NCBI RefSeq assembly: GCF_006334915.2
Contig: NZ_VDMA02000029.1
Span: 1-64,000 of the forward strand
Reading direction: 5' to 3'
DNA length: 64,000 bases
From: Microbispora catharanthi
GTDB taxonomy: Bacteria; Actinomycetota; Actinomycetes; Streptosporangiales; Streptosporangiaceae
Below the pieces are notes generated by a model. That model was given only the letters and a program-made list of their open reading frames with translations. It searched no databases and was not told where the DNA came from. The position numbers and the translations under genes are program-made. Positions 41,671-50,418 of the stretch are shown one piece after another. The number at the start of each line of letters is the position of its first letter. Position 1 is the first letter of the stretch.

Positions 41671-42099
41671 ATGGCGGCGACGGTCAAGTACGACGAGGTG
41701 GAGACCGGCCAGGAGATCCCGGCCGCCGAATACCGGGTCCGCCGGGTGGACCTGGTGAGGTACGCCGGCGCCTCGGGCGACTTCAACCCCATCCACTGGA
41801 ACGAGCGGCACGCGAAGGCGGTCGGCCTGCCCGACGTCATCGCGCACGGCATGTACACGATGGCGCAGGGCGGCCGGTTCGTGACGGACTGGGCGGGCGA
41901 CCCCGGCGCGGTGGTGGAGTACGGCGTCCGGTTCTCCTCCATGGTCGTGGTGCCGGACGACGACAACGGCGCGACGATCACGATCAGCGGTGTCGTCGAG
42001 GACAAGCGCGAGGACAAGCGCGTCGTCGTGGCGCTGACCGCGAGGTCCGGCGACGCCCGCGTCCTGTCCAAGGCCCGCGCGGTGGTCCAGCTCTCCTGA
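41671..42099 (+). CDS. MaoC-family (R)-hydratase, catalytic subunit (HadB-like)
   Basis: A 142-aa hotdog protein carrying the catalytic dyad motif: Asp and His in SGDFNPIHWNE (around residues 37-47), followed by VIAHGMYTMAQGGRF. It hydrates or dehydrates 3-hydroxyacyl thioesters in fatty acid metabolism with its upstream partner. The gene starts immediately after the partner's stop (2-bp gap). Confidence 0.9.
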   Translation: MAATVKYDEVETGQEIPAAEYRVRRVDLVRYAGASGDFNPIHWNERHAKAVGLPDVIAHGMYTMAQGGRFVTDWAGDPGAVVEYGVRFSSMVVVPDDDNGATITISGVVEDKREDKRVVVALTARSGDARVLSKARAVVQLS

Positions 42100-42169
42100 G
42101 CGCCGTCTCCTGGCCGGCCTTCCCCGACCGGCCGGATTGGCCGTGGCGGTGCCGGGTAGCGGTCGGATC

Positions 42170-42523
42170 GTGAACGAGCGAGACATCGAAGCGAAGAACG
42201 AGCCGGTCACCACCCAGCGGGAGCACGGCGACGTCGCCGGCGTCGCCGCGGAGACCCAGGACCCCGGCAAGGCCGGCGACGCCCACGGCGGCGCGTTGCC
42301 GCGCCCGCGGGCGGAGAACGCCAGGGAGGCCGCCGGAGCCGCGGGCCCGGAAGAGATCACCGAGGTCAAGCGGGACGTCGCTCCCGGCGGGACGATCGAG
42401 ACCGCGCTGACCCCCTCGGGCGAGCCGTCGGTGGTCGCCTCCCAGCTCCTGTGGGACGGCAGTTCGGCCACGTCGAGGGTCGACGAGTCGATCGCCGAGG
42501 CGGAGCGCGAGGACCGCGGATAG
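42170..42523 (+). CDS. Hypothetical acidic, disordered protein
   Basis: A 117-aa protein rich in Glu, Ala, Gly and Thr (starts VNERDIEAKNEPV). No hydrophobic core, signal or known motif is visible, and it is predicted to be intrinsically disordered. GTG 42170 is chosen because upstream codons in this frame are non-conserved-looking; the start is uncertain. It lies between the dehydratase pair and murB in the same direction. Coding is supported mainly by third-position bias. Confidence 0.5.
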   Translation: MNERDIEAKNEPVTTQREHGDVAGVAAETQDPGKAGDAHGGALPRPRAENAREAAGAAGPEEITEVKRDVAPGGTIETALTPSGEPSVVASQLLWDGSSATSRVDESIAEAEREDRG

Positions 42524-42563
42524 CTATCCTGTTCGTCGGGATGTTCCGGGTGCGAGGAGACCG

Positions 42564-43628
42564 ATGGCTGACCGGTTGGCAGGGGTGCCGCTCGCCCCGT
42601 ACACCACGCTGCGGACGGGCGGACCGGCCCGGGCGTTCACGCAGGCGCGGACGCAGGACGAGCTGGTCGCGATCGTGGCCGAGGCCGACCATGAGGGCGA
42701 GCCCGTGCTGGTGCTCGGCGGCGGCAGCAACCTCGTGGTCTCCGACGGCGGGTTCGACGGGCTCGTGGTGCGCGTCGCCACCCGGGGCGTCGACGTGACG
42801 GCCCCGAATTCAGTGGCAGGGGACGGGCGCGCGCTGGTCACCGTGCAGGCGGGGGAGGACTGGGACGCCCTGGTCGCCCGCTGCGTGGCCGAGGGCTGGT
42901 CGGGGGTCGAGTGCCTGTCGGGCATACCCGGGCTGGTGGGCTCCACCCCGATCCAGAACGTCGGCGCGTACGGGCAGGACGTCTCGCAGACCGTCGCCGC
43001 GGTCCGCGTGTACGACCGGGCGACCGGCGAGGTGGGGGACCTCACGGCGGCCGAGTGCGGCTTCGCCTACCGGCACAGCGCGTTCAAGCACGACCCCGGC
43101 CGGCACATGGTGCTGGCCGTCACCTACGCCCTGGAGCGCTCGCCGCTGTCGGGGCCCGTGGCCTACAAGGAGCTGGCCGCGCGGCTCGGCGTGGAGATCG
43201 GCGCGCGGGTGCCGCTGGCCGACGCGCGGGAGGCGGTGCTGGAGCTGCGGCGGGGCAAGGGCATGGTGCTCGACCCCGACGACCCGGACACGCGCAGCGC
43301 GGGGTCCTTCTTCACCAACCCCGTGCTCGGCCCGGAGGAGGCGGCGGCCCTGGCTCTGCGGGCCCCCGGCCACCCGCGCTGGGACATGCCCGACGGCACG
43401 GTCAAGATCCCGGCGGCGTGGCTGATCGAGAACGCCGGGTTCCCCAAGGGCTACGAGAAGGGCCGGGTCCGCATCTCGACCAAGCACACGCTGGCCCTCA
43501 CCAACCCCTCCGGCGAGGCGGGCGCGGCCGAACTGCTGGCACTGGCCCGCGAGGTGCGCGACGGCGTGCACGAGAAGTTCGGGGTGTGGCTCGTCAACGA
43601 GCCCGTGCTGGTGGGAGTAAGCCTTTAG
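42564..43628 (+). CDS. murB: UDP-N-acetylenolpyruvoylglucosamine reductase
   Basis: A 354-aa FAD enzyme making UDP-MurNAc for peptidoglycan. FAD-binding motifs: TTLRTGGPARAF (14-25), VLVLGGGSNLVVSDGGF (48-64), and GIPGLVGSTPIQNVGAYGQ (around 119-137). Catalytic Ser is in SAGSFFTNPVL (around 247-257), with a late Glu in the ISTKHTLALTN region. Family type I, without the extra Tyr loop. It is a housekeeping gene in the rpmG-MaoC block; its stop is followed at once by the GDT1 leader promoter (TAAACT at 43635-43640). Confidence 0.95.
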   Translation: MADRLAGVPLAPYTTLRTGGPARAFTQARTQDELVAIVAEADHEGEPVLVLGGGSNLVVSDGGFDGLVVRVATRGVDVTAPNSVAGDGRALVTVQAGEDWDALVARCVAEGWSGVECLSGIPGLVGSTPIQNVGAYGQDVSQTVAAVRVYDRATGEVGDLTAAECGFAYRHSAFKHDPGRHMVLAVTYALERSPLSGPVAYKELAARLGVEIGARVPLADAREAVLELRRGKGMVLDPDDPDTRSAGSFFTNPVLGPEEAAALALRAPGHPRWDMPDGTVKIPAAWLIENAGFPKGYEKGRVRISTKHTLALTNPSGEAGAAELLALAREVRDGVHEKFGVWLVNEPVLVGVSL

Positions 43629-43649
43629 CTCGGTTAAACTGGGACGACA

Positions 43650-43739
43650 CCGAAGGGGAGTAGTCCGAAATCCACTGATCGACACACTGGCGGTTCGTCC
43701 GCCCGGTCGTGGAGCCCTCGTGGCGGACGAGACCTTCGG
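43650..43739 (+). promoter_or_regulatory. yybP-ykoY manganese riboswitch aptamer
   Basis: P1 pairs CCGAAGG (43650-43656) with CCTTCGG (43733-43739). Directly inside lie the two conserved Mn2+-binding loops of the class, GGGGAGTAG (43655-43663) and ACGAGACC (43727-43734). It precedes a TMEM165/GDT1 family gene, a standard regulon member. The architecture is read by eye; no covariance search was run. Confidence 0.78.
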
Positions 43740-43774
43740 CCCGACAGTCATGATCACATGCTGCCGGGCCGAAG
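43734..43774 (+). promoter_or_regulatory. Expression-platform hairpin of the Mn2+ riboswitch
   Basis: CTTCGGCCCG (43734-43743) and CGGGCCGAAG (43765-43774) are perfect 10-bp arms. The left arm reuses P1 of the aptamer, so the two folds exclude each other. Mn2+ binding should stabilise P1 and prevent this hairpin, permitting transporter expression. Confidence 0.65.
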
Positions 43775-43841
43775 TCGTGCCCGAACTCCCTGGGTGTCGT
43801 ACGGCGGCCCGGTCGCATCTCCCCTGTAGGAAGGCGACCCC

Positions 43842-44411
43842 GTGCAAGCCCTCTGGATCTCCCTCGTCGTCATCTTCGTGGCCGAGCTGGGCGACAAGAG
43901 CCAGCTCATGGCCCTGACGTTCGCGACCCGGTTCAAGACGGGGCCGGTGCTGGCCGGCATCACCGCCGCGACCGCGCTCGTCCACCTCGTCAGCGTCGGC
44001 GTCGGCAGGGTCGTCGGCGACGCCCTCCCCACCACCGCCATCTCGATCGTCGCGGGCCTCGCGTTCCTCGCCTTCGCGGCGTGGACGCTGCGCGGCGACG
44101 AGCTCACCGAGGAGGAGAAGGGCAAGGCGGCCCGGACCACCCGCAACGCGTTCATCGCCGTCGCCGTGGCGTTCTTCCTCAGCGAGCTGGGCGACAAGAC
44201 CATGCTCGCCACCATCACGCTGGCCACCCAGCACGGCTGGTTCGGCACGTGGGTCGGCTCGACCGTGGGCATGGTCGCCGCCGACGCGCTGGCCATCCTG
44301 GTCGGCCGGTTCCTCGGCTCGCGCCTGCCCGAGAAGTGGATCAAGTATGGCGCGGCCGCCGCGTTCGCCGTCTTCGGCGTGCTGCTGCTGGCCGAGCCTC
44401 TGATCGCCTGA
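43842..44411 (+). CDS. TMEM165/GDT1-family Mn2+/Ca2+ transporter
   Basis: A 189-aa membrane protein with six helices in two inverted repeats. Each repeat has the family signature E-x-G-D-K-[ST]: VAELGDKSQLMALTFATRF (14-32) and SELGDKTMLATITLATQHG (around 114-132). These acidic residues form the cation path. The preceding manganese riboswitch and its alternative hairpin indicate a role in Mn2+ export or homeostasis. Confidence 0.92.
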   Translation: MQALWISLVVIFVAELGDKSQLMALTFATRFKTGPVLAGITAATALVHLVSVGVGRVVGDALPTTAISIVAGLAFLAFAAWTLRGDELTEEEKGKAARTTRNAFIAVAVAFFLSELGDKTMLATITLATQHGWFGTWVGSTVGMVAADALAILVGRFLGSRLPEKWIKYGAAAAFAVFGVLLLAEPLIA

Positions 44412-44422
44412 CCCTCGTTCGC

Positions 44423-47299
44423 CTAATCGAGGAGAGACAGGCGGTGGGCCGCGGCGGCCGCCTCGCCCCGGGTCGACACGCCCAGCTTGGGCAGGATGTT
44501 CGACACGTGCACGCTGACGGTCTTGGCCGAGATGAACAGCTCGGCCGCGATGTCCCGGTTGCTGCGCCCGGCCGCGACCAGGCGCAGCACCTCCAGCTCG
44601 CGGGGAGTCAGGTCGGCCTGCCGTACGGGCTCGGACGGCGTGGCGTCGGAGAGAGGAGAGCCGACGCGGCGGGCCAGCGTCTCGATCTGGGTGACCAGGG
44701 GGGTGGCGCGCAGCGCGACCGCGAGCGGGCAGGCCTCACGCAGACGTGCCGAGGCCCCCTCGCGGTCGCCGCTCGCGGCGGCCGCCACGGCGCCGTGCAG
44801 CAGCGCCTTGGCCCGGACGTGCGGACGGCCCAGCCGCTGCCACGCCTCGGCCGCCGCGTCGAACTCGCCCCGGTAGACCAGCCCGAACGCCTCGTTCACC
44901 GGCCCGTCGCCCAGGTTGACGGCCAGACGGTCGCCCAGCTCCCGCACACGGGCCACCCGGTCGGGGGCGACCGGAGCCGCCGCGTCGCAGACGTACCGGA
45001 CCGAGGCGAGCAGCCGCCCGGCGAGCATGGCCTTGCGGGCCAGCGGCGGGTCGTCGAGCGCCGCCTCCAGCACGTCGAGGGCCGCCAGCGGCTCGCCGCG
45101 CAGCAGGTGCCACGCGAGACGCAGGCGGGCGTTGTTCGTCCACTCCTGCGTCTGCTCGTCCCGGTGTGGGGAGAAGGCGCCGACCTCGGTGAGGATGTCC
45201 TGTGCCAGGTCCTCCTCGCCGCGCGCGATCGCGATGTCCGCGCGGACCCGCAACATGTGCCACCGGTTGCGCAGGGTCGGTCCCATCGTCAGGGACCGCT
45301 CGATGATCTCGACGGCCTCGTCCCACCGGCCGAGCGACTCCAGCGCCTCCGCCCGGTTGTTGGCGATGAACGTGCCCTGGTGGCGGAACCTGCCGTACCG
45401 CCGGGCGAGCTTCTCACCCTCCAGCGCGAGCGCCACGGCCTCCCCCGAGCGGCCGAGGTTGTCGAGAGCGTCGACGTTGTTCGCCAGGGCGCGCAGGATG
45501 ATGCGGGGCGAGTTCAGGCGGGTGCCCATCGCCAGCGCCTGCTCGTTGAGCGCGAACGTGGTCTCCAGGTCGCCGTTGATGGAGTGGCCGAGCGCGAGGT
45601 TGATCAGGAGGTCGGCCTCCTGCACCTCGTCGCCCATCTCGCGGGCGATGCGCAGCGCCTCCTCGGTGAGCGCGGTCCCCTCGGCGACCCCGTCGGCGCA
45701 CATCAGCCCCTGGCCCAGCCGGGTCAGCACGAGCGCGCGGACGTCGCCAGGCTGCGGGACCAGCCGCTCGGCGCGCCACAGGTACTCCAGACTTCCCGGC
45801 TTGCCCTTGTGCGCCTTGACGTTGGCCATGCGGACCAGCAGTTCGGCCACCCGCTCGGGGGAGGTCCGCTCGTCCAGCTCGGCCAGCGCGCCGCGCACGT
45901 ACTTCTGGCTCTGCTCCATCTCGCCGCTGAGGAAGGCCGCCTCCGAGGCCCGCTCCAGCACCGTGCAGTGATCGTGGCCGATGCGCTCGGCGGCGTCCGG
46001 GACCTTGTCCCACAGCGTCAGCACGCGTTCGAGGAGCTGGATCTGCTCGGTGTAGGCGAACGACTTGGCCGCCTTCTCGGCCGCCTCCCAGGCCGAGATC
46101 AGCGCCCACAGGTCGTCACGGGCGGAGTACCAGTGGTGGGCGATCTCGATGGCCGCCCGGCCCGGGGGCACCAGGGTGCGGTCGCGGTCGATCTCTTCGG
46201 CGTACCGCGCGTGCATCCGCGCGTGCTCGCCGGGCAGCAGCTCATCGTGGACCGCCTCGCGGATCAGGGCGTGCCGGAACGCGTACGCCCCGCCGTCGGC
46301 CACCTGCAGCACGTTGGCCGCGATGGCCGGCCGCAGCGCGTTCTCCAGGTCCACGTCGGACAGGCCGCTGACCGCCGCGAGCAGGTCGTGCCCGACGCGT
46401 ACGCCACCGGCCGCGGCGATCCGGAGCACCCGCTGGCTCTCCTCGGGCAGCCGCTCCACCGAGCCGATGATCAGGTCGTGCAGCGAGTCGGGGAACGAGC
46501 AGTCGTCGCCGCAGTCGAGCAGCGCCTCCACGAACAGCGGGATGCCGCCGCTGCGGTCGAAGACCCGGTCCACCTTGGCGAACTCGGGGGTCACCCCGAG
46601 GATCCCGGCCATCTGCGCGGCGACCTCGCCCTGGGTGAAGCGGGGCAGGTCCACCCGCACCACGCCGTCGACCCGCCCCAGCTCGGCCAGCACCGGCCGC
46701 AGGGGATGGGTGCGGTGCAACTCGTCCGAGCGGTACGTCATGACCATCAGGACGGGAGCCGACTTGAGGTTGCGGCTGAGGAAGGCGATGAGGTCCCGGC
46801 TGGAGCGGTCGGCCCAGTGGATGTCCTCGATGACGAGCACCACCGGCCGCCGCTCGGCGAGGCGCTCGAGCAGGGCGAGGATCAGCTCGAACAGCCGGGC
46901 GCGGGCCGACTCGGTCTCCCCGTCGCCACTCGGCTCGCCGAACTCGGGCAGCAGCCTGGCCAGGTCGCGGGCGGCGCCGTCGGGCAACAGGGCGGCGACC
47001 TCGGCCGCGCCGCACTCCCGGACCAGCTGCCGCAGCGCGGCGGTGAACGGCGCGTAGGCCAGGCCCTCGGCGGACAGCTCCACGCAGCCCCCGACGAGCA
47101 CGTGGGCGCCGTCCTGCGCGGCCTGCTCGGCGAACCGGCCGGCGAGGCGGGTCTTCCCCACGCCCGCCTCGCCGCCGATGAGCACCGCCGCGGTGGCCTG
47201 CTTGCGGGCCTGGTCGTAGGCCTCGCTCAGGGTTTCCAGCTCCGCGCCCCGCCCGACGAAAACGGGGCTCACCGCCCGGCGTGTCATGTCGTCAAGCAT
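44423..47299 (-). CDS. LAL-family (LuxR-type) ATP-binding transcriptional regulator
   Basis: A 958-aa regulator. N-terminal AAA/STAND NTPase: Walker A GGEAGVGKT (42-50) and Walker B VVLVIEDIHWAD (around 144-155). A helical TPR-like middle spans about 400-850. A C-terminal LuxR HTH (around 893-955) has LTPRELEVLRLVAAGRSNRD and TVSVHVSNILPKLGV. LAL proteins respond to metabolites and activate sugar, antibiotic or stress genes. The target is unknown; it converges with the GDT1 gene (11-bp gap). Confidence 0.9.
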   Translation of the reverse strand: MLDDMTRRAVSPVFVGRGAELETLSEAYDQARKQATAAVLIGGEAGVGKTRLAGRFAEQAAQDGAHVLVGGCVELSAEGLAYAPFTAALRQLVRECGAAEVAALLPDGAARDLARLLPEFGEPSGDGETESARARLFELILALLERLAERRPVVLVIEDIHWADRSSRDLIAFLSRNLKSAPVLMVMTYRSDELHRTHPLRPVLAELGRVDGVVRVDLPRFTQGEVAAQMAGILGVTPEFAKVDRVFDRSGGIPLFVEALLDCGDDCSFPDSLHDLIIGSVERLPEESQRVLRIAAAGGVRVGHDLLAAVSGLSDVDLENALRPAIAANVLQVADGGAYAFRHALIREAVHDELLPGEHARMHARYAEEIDRDRTLVPPGRAAIEIAHHWYSARDDLWALISAWEAAEKAAKSFAYTEQIQLLERVLTLWDKVPDAAERIGHDHCTVLERASEAAFLSGEMEQSQKYVRGALAELDERTSPERVAELLVRMANVKAHKGKPGSLEYLWRAERLVPQPGDVRALVLTRLGQGLMCADGVAEGTALTEEALRIAREMGDEVQEADLLINLALGHSINGDLETTFALNEQALAMGTRLNSPRIILRALANNVDALDNLGRSGEAVALALEGEKLARRYGRFRHQGTFIANNRAEALESLGRWDEAVEIIERSLTMGPTLRNRWHMLRVRADIAIARGEEDLAQDILTEVGAFSPHRDEQTQEWTNNARLRLAWHLLRGEPLAALDVLEAALDDPPLARKAMLAGRLLASVRYVCDAAAPVAPDRVARVRELGDRLAVNLGDGPVNEAFGLVYRGEFDAAAEAWQRLGRPHVRAKALLHGAVAAAASGDREGASARLREACPLAVALRATPLVTQIETLARRVGSPLSDATPSEPVRQADLTPRELEVLRLVAAGRSNRDIAAELFISAKTVSVHVSNILPKLGVSTRGEAAAAAHRLSLLD

Positions 47300-47373
47300 G
47301 TCATGACCCTTTGCGTGGCTTCGCCTGGTTTTCCGGTCAGACCTATGTGGCCGGTGGGGCTTACGGCGGCTGA

Positions 47374-47409
47374 AAGGCCCGGCCGGGAGGGAGGGTCCGG
47401 CCGGGCCTT
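47374..47409 (-). terminator. Hairpin terminator of the 55-aa gene
   Basis: AAGGCCCGGCC (47374-47384) and GGCCGGGCCTT (47399-47409) form an 11-bp stem downstream of the small minus-strand gene ending at 47420. Confidence 0.75.
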
Positions 47410-47419
47410 CGTACGCGTT

Positions 47420-47587
47420 TCATGAGGTGCGGAGCTTGCCGAAGGCCGCACGCAGCCGGCGCTGGCCGGAGCGCTGCTGAGCCTTCCTGCCGGCCTGCGC
47501 CTGGCGGGCGCGGCGGTGGTCGGCGGCCTCCTCCTGAAGCTCGGCCGCGCGGCTGATCATTACCTGGTACTGCAGTTCGGGACCCAT
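47420..47587 (-). CDS. Small basic hypothetical protein
   Basis: A 55-aa protein (MGPELQYQVMISRAAELQEE...). An AAGGAGACACC ribosome site precedes the ATG at 47587. A helical N-terminus is followed by an Arg/Lys/Gln-rich tail that could bind nucleic acid or membranes. Short proteins of this shape are frequent in actinobacteria and have no known function. It is flanked by a terminator downstream and a divergent deoC promoter upstream. Confidence 0.6.
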   Translation of the reverse strand: MGPELQYQVMISRAAELQEEAADHRRARQAQAGRKAQQRSGQRRLRAAFGKLRTS

Positions 47588-47712
47588 CTCGGTGTCTCCT
47601 TGTTCGGGCTCTCTTTCCGTACTCCTCAAGGTTCGGTCTAAGGCGTGGTGCGGCACATCGGGCGGATGCCCTATCTCTGCACGGCTCTGCGGCGTAGGAC
47701 TCTGAGGAGACT

Positions 47713-47740
47713 CCTAAGGCGGCTAAGGCGATGCCTTAGG
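47713..47740. promoter_or_regulatory. Overlapping inverted repeats upstream of deoC
   Basis: CCTAAGGC (47713-47720) pairs with GCCTTAGG (47733-47740). The inner TAAGGC (47724-47729) also pairs with GCCTTA (47733-47738). The two alternatives share an arm and lie 56 bp before the deoC start; a repressor site or attenuator is possible. Confidence 0.45.
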
Positions 47741-47795
47741 AACGCCGGGATCCCCGGGTTTGGAATCATTCCTCGTGGTCGGGGATGCTGGTCTC

Positions 47796-48743
47796 GTGCC
47801 AACTATGACTACTCCGCTCGCGGAGGTCGCCTCCTCACCCTCGACGCTGCGGGCGTTCCTGCACGGCCTTCCCGGGGTCGACAGGGTCGGGGCGGACGCC
47901 CGGGCCGCGATGCTGGGCACGCGATCCATCAAGACGACCGCCAAGAAGCAGGCCATCGACATGGCCATCGGAATGGTCGACCTCACCACCCTGGAAGGCG
48001 CGGACACCCCCGGCAAGGTCAGGGCGATGTGCGCCAAGGCGGTGCGGCCCGACCCCGCCGACGCGTCGGTGCCGCCGGTCGCCGCCGTCTGCGTGTACCC
48101 CGACCTGGTGGCGACCGCCGTCGAGGCGCTGGCCGGGTCCGGCGTGAAGGTGGCGTCCGTCGCCACGTCGTTCCCCAGCGGCCGGTCCTCCCTGGAGGTG
48201 AAGGTCGCCGAGACGTCCCTCGCCGTGGCCGCCGGAGCGGCCGAGATCGACATGGTCATCGACCGCGGCGCGTTCCTCGCCGGCGACTACCTCAAGGTGT
48301 ACGAGGAGATCGTCGCGACCAAGGAAGCCTGTGCCGACGCGCATCTGAAGGTGATCCTGGAGACCGGCGAGCTCGCGACGTACGACAACGTGCGGCGGGC
48401 CTCCTGGCTCGCGATGATCGCCGGGGCGGACTTCATCAAGACCTCGACCGGCAAGGTGTCGCCTGCCGCGACGCTCCCGGTGACGCTCGTCATGCTGGAG
48501 GCCGTGCGGGACTTCCTCGCCGCGACCGGCCGCAAGGTGGGCGTGAAGCCCGCGGGCGGCATCCGCACCACGAAGGACGCGATCAAGTATCTGGTGCTGG
48601 TCAACGAGACCGCCGGGCCGGACTGGCTGGACCCCGACTGGTTCCGCCTCGGCGCCTCCTCGCTGCTGAACGACCTGCTCATGCAGCGGCAGAAGATGGC
48701 CACCGGCCGGTACGCCGGTCCCGACTACTTCACGCTGGACTGA
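47796..48743 (+). CDS. deoC: Deoxyribose-phosphate aldolase
   Basis: A 315-aa class I aldolase splitting 2-deoxyribose-5-phosphate into glyceraldehyde-3-phosphate and acetaldehyde. Schiff-base Lys lies in DFIKTSTGK (around residue 215) and the second Lys in GVKPAGGIRTTKDA (around 250). The N-terminal RAAMLGTRSIKTTAKKQAID is the long actinobacterial form. GTG 47796 matches the usual start (VPTM); ATG 47805 is an alternative. The following aldehyde dehydrogenase genes would oxidise the acetaldehyde. Confidence 0.92.
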   Translation: MPTMTTPLAEVASSPSTLRAFLHGLPGVDRVGADARAAMLGTRSIKTTAKKQAIDMAIGMVDLTTLEGADTPGKVRAMCAKAVRPDPADASVPPVAAVCVYPDLVATAVEALAGSGVKVASVATSFPSGRSSLEVKVAETSLAVAAGAAEIDMVIDRGAFLAGDYLKVYEEIVATKEACADAHLKVILETGELATYDNVRRASWLAMIAGADFIKTSTGKVSPAATLPVTLVMLEAVRDFLAATGRKVGVKPAGGIRTTKDAIKYLVLVNETAGPDWLDPDWFRLGASSLLNDLLMQRQKMATGRYAGPDYFTLD

Positions 48744-48758
48744 GGGCTGGACTGAGGC

Positions 48759-50186
48759 ATGTTCGAATACGCACCCGCACCCGAGTCGCGGGACATCGTC
48801 GACATCCGGCCGTCGTACGGCCTGTTCATCAACGGCGAGTGGGTCGAGCCGCAGGGCGAGGGACGCCACAAGACCGTCAACCCGGCCACCGAGGAGGTGC
48901 TCGCGGAGGTCGCGTGGGCGGGGGAGGCCGACGTCGACCGCGCGGTCCAGGCCGCGGCCAAGGCGTTCCCCGTGTGGTCGGCCATGCCGGGCGCGGAGCG
49001 GGCCAAGTACCTGTTCCGGATCGCCCGGATCATCCAGGAACGGGCGCGTGAGCTGGCCGTCCTGGAGACGCTCGACAACGGCAAGCCGATCAGGGAGTCC
49101 CGCGACGTGGACCTCCCGCTGGTCGCCGCCCACTTCTTCTACTACGCCGGCTGGGCCGACAAGCTGGCCTACGCCGGGTTCGGGCCCGACCCGCGTCCGC
49201 TGGGCGTGGCCGGGCAGGTCATCCCGTGGAACTTCCCGCTGCTCATGCTGGCCTGGAAGATCGCGCCCGCGCTGGCCTGCGGCAACACGGTCGTGCTCAA
49301 GCCGGCCGAGACCACGCCGCTGACCGCGCTGGCGTTCGCCGACATCTGCCGCCAGGCCGATCTGCCGGCGGGGGTCGTGAACATCGTCACCGGTGCGGGC
49401 GAGACGGGTGCCGCGCTCGTGAATCACCCCGGTGTGGACAAGGTCGCCTTCACCGGCTCGACCGAGGTCGGCCGTCTCATCGCCGGGAGCCTCGCGGGGA
49501 CCCGCAAGAAGCTCACGCTGGAACTCGGCGGCAAGGCCGCCAACATCGTGTTCGAGGACGCGCCGCTGGACCAGGCCGTCGAGGGCATCGTCAACGGGAT
49601 CTTCTTCAACCAGGGCCACGTCTGCTGCGCCGGGTCGCGGCTGCTGGTGCAGGAGTCGATCGCCGCCGACCTGCTGGAGGCGCTCAAGCGGCGCCTCGGC
49701 ACGCTGAGGCTCGGCGACCCGCTGGACAAGAACACCGACATCGGCGCGATCAACTCGGCCGAGCAGCTCGCCAGGATCCGCGAGCTGTCGGAGGCCGGGG
49801 AGGCCGAGGGCGCCGAGCGGTGGTCGCCCGCCTGCCCGATCCCCGAGCGCGGCTACTGGTTCCCGCCCACCGTCTTCACGGGTGTGGCCCAGTCGCACCG
49901 CATCGCCCGGGAGGAGATCTTCGGGCCGGTGCTGTCGGTGCTGACCTTCCGCACCCCCGCCGAGGCGGTGGAGAAGGCCAACAACACGCCGTACGGGCTG
50001 TCGGCGGGCGTGTGGACCGAGAAGGGCTCGCGCATGCTGTGGATGGCGTCCCGGCTGCGGGCCGGCGTCGTCTGGTCCAACACGTTCAACCGGTTCGATC
50101 CGGCCTCGCCGTTCGGCGGCTACAAGGAGTCGGGCTACGGCCGCGAGGGTGGGCGGCACGGTCTGGAGGCCTACCTTGCGGTGTGA
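48759..50186 (+). CDS. NAD(P)-dependent aldehyde dehydrogenase
   Basis: A 475-aa ALDH. Motifs: GQVIPWNFPLLMLAWKIAPA (around 152-171), catalytic Glu in TLELGGKAANIVFED (around 258), and catalytic Cys in NQGHVCCAGSRLLV (around 293). EEIFGPVLSVLTFRTP (around 386-401) is also intact. It lies 15 bp behind deoC in an operon and probably oxidises acetaldehyde or another short aldehyde. Confidence 0.92.
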   Translation: MFEYAPAPESRDIVDIRPSYGLFINGEWVEPQGEGRHKTVNPATEEVLAEVAWAGEADVDRAVQAAAKAFPVWSAMPGAERAKYLFRIARIIQERARELAVLETLDNGKPIRESRDVDLPLVAAHFFYYAGWADKLAYAGFGPDPRPLGVAGQVIPWNFPLLMLAWKIAPALACGNTVVLKPAETTPLTALAFADICRQADLPAGVVNIVTGAGETGAALVNHPGVDKVAFTGSTEVGRLIAGSLAGTRKKLTLELGGKAANIVFEDAPLDQAVEGIVNGIFFNQGHVCCAGSRLLVQESIAADLLEALKRRLGTLRLGDPLDKNTDIGAINSAEQLARIRELSEAGEAEGAERWSPACPIPERGYWFPPTVFTGVAQSHRIAREEIFGPVLSVLTFRTPAEAVEKANNTPYGLSAGVWTEKGSRMLWMASRLRAGVVWSNTFNRFDPASPFGGYKESGYGREGGRHGLEAYLAV

Positions 50187-50418
50187 TCATTCCTCCGGCC
50201 GCCCGTCCGGCCAGTCGCTCAGCAGGTGCGACGACGGGCAGCGCCGCCGCCTGGTGCGCCGGGCCCGCGCGGGGGCCGGCGAGGGCTTCTCCCGGGGCCG
50301 CCGCTCCCGTCGCTTCGCCGTACGGCACGGCTGGTTCGCGCACCGCGGCGGCGTGTGCCGGTGCGGCCAGACCTATCAGCCGGCCCGTCCTCTGGAGATT
50401 GGAACCTTCGATGAGTGA
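50176..50418 (+). CDS. Possible small cryptic CDS (Cys-rich, basic) coupled to the next gene
   Basis: About 80 codons in the gap between the two aldehyde dehydrogenase genes stay open with high G/C at third positions. They end at TGA 50416-50418, overlapping the next ATG. The predicted product is Arg-rich with VCRCGQTYQP near the end. There is no good ATG; TTG 50176 or GTG near 50260 could start it. It may be coding or a decayed linker. Confidence 0.3.
   Translation: MRCDHSSGRPSGQSLSRCDDGQRRRLVRRARAGAGEGFSRGRRSRRFAVRHGWFAHRGGVCRCGQTYQPARPLEIGTFDE

Noticed and set aside
44081-47425. 1114-codon plus-strand open frame opposite the LAL regulator
   Set aside because: Low-complexity shadow reading; the minus-strand gene has Walker motifs and a LuxR HTH.
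47835-50159. 774-codon minus-strand open frame opposite deoC and ALDH
   Set aside because: Shadow ORF created by high GC; both plus-strand genes carry intact catalytic motifs.
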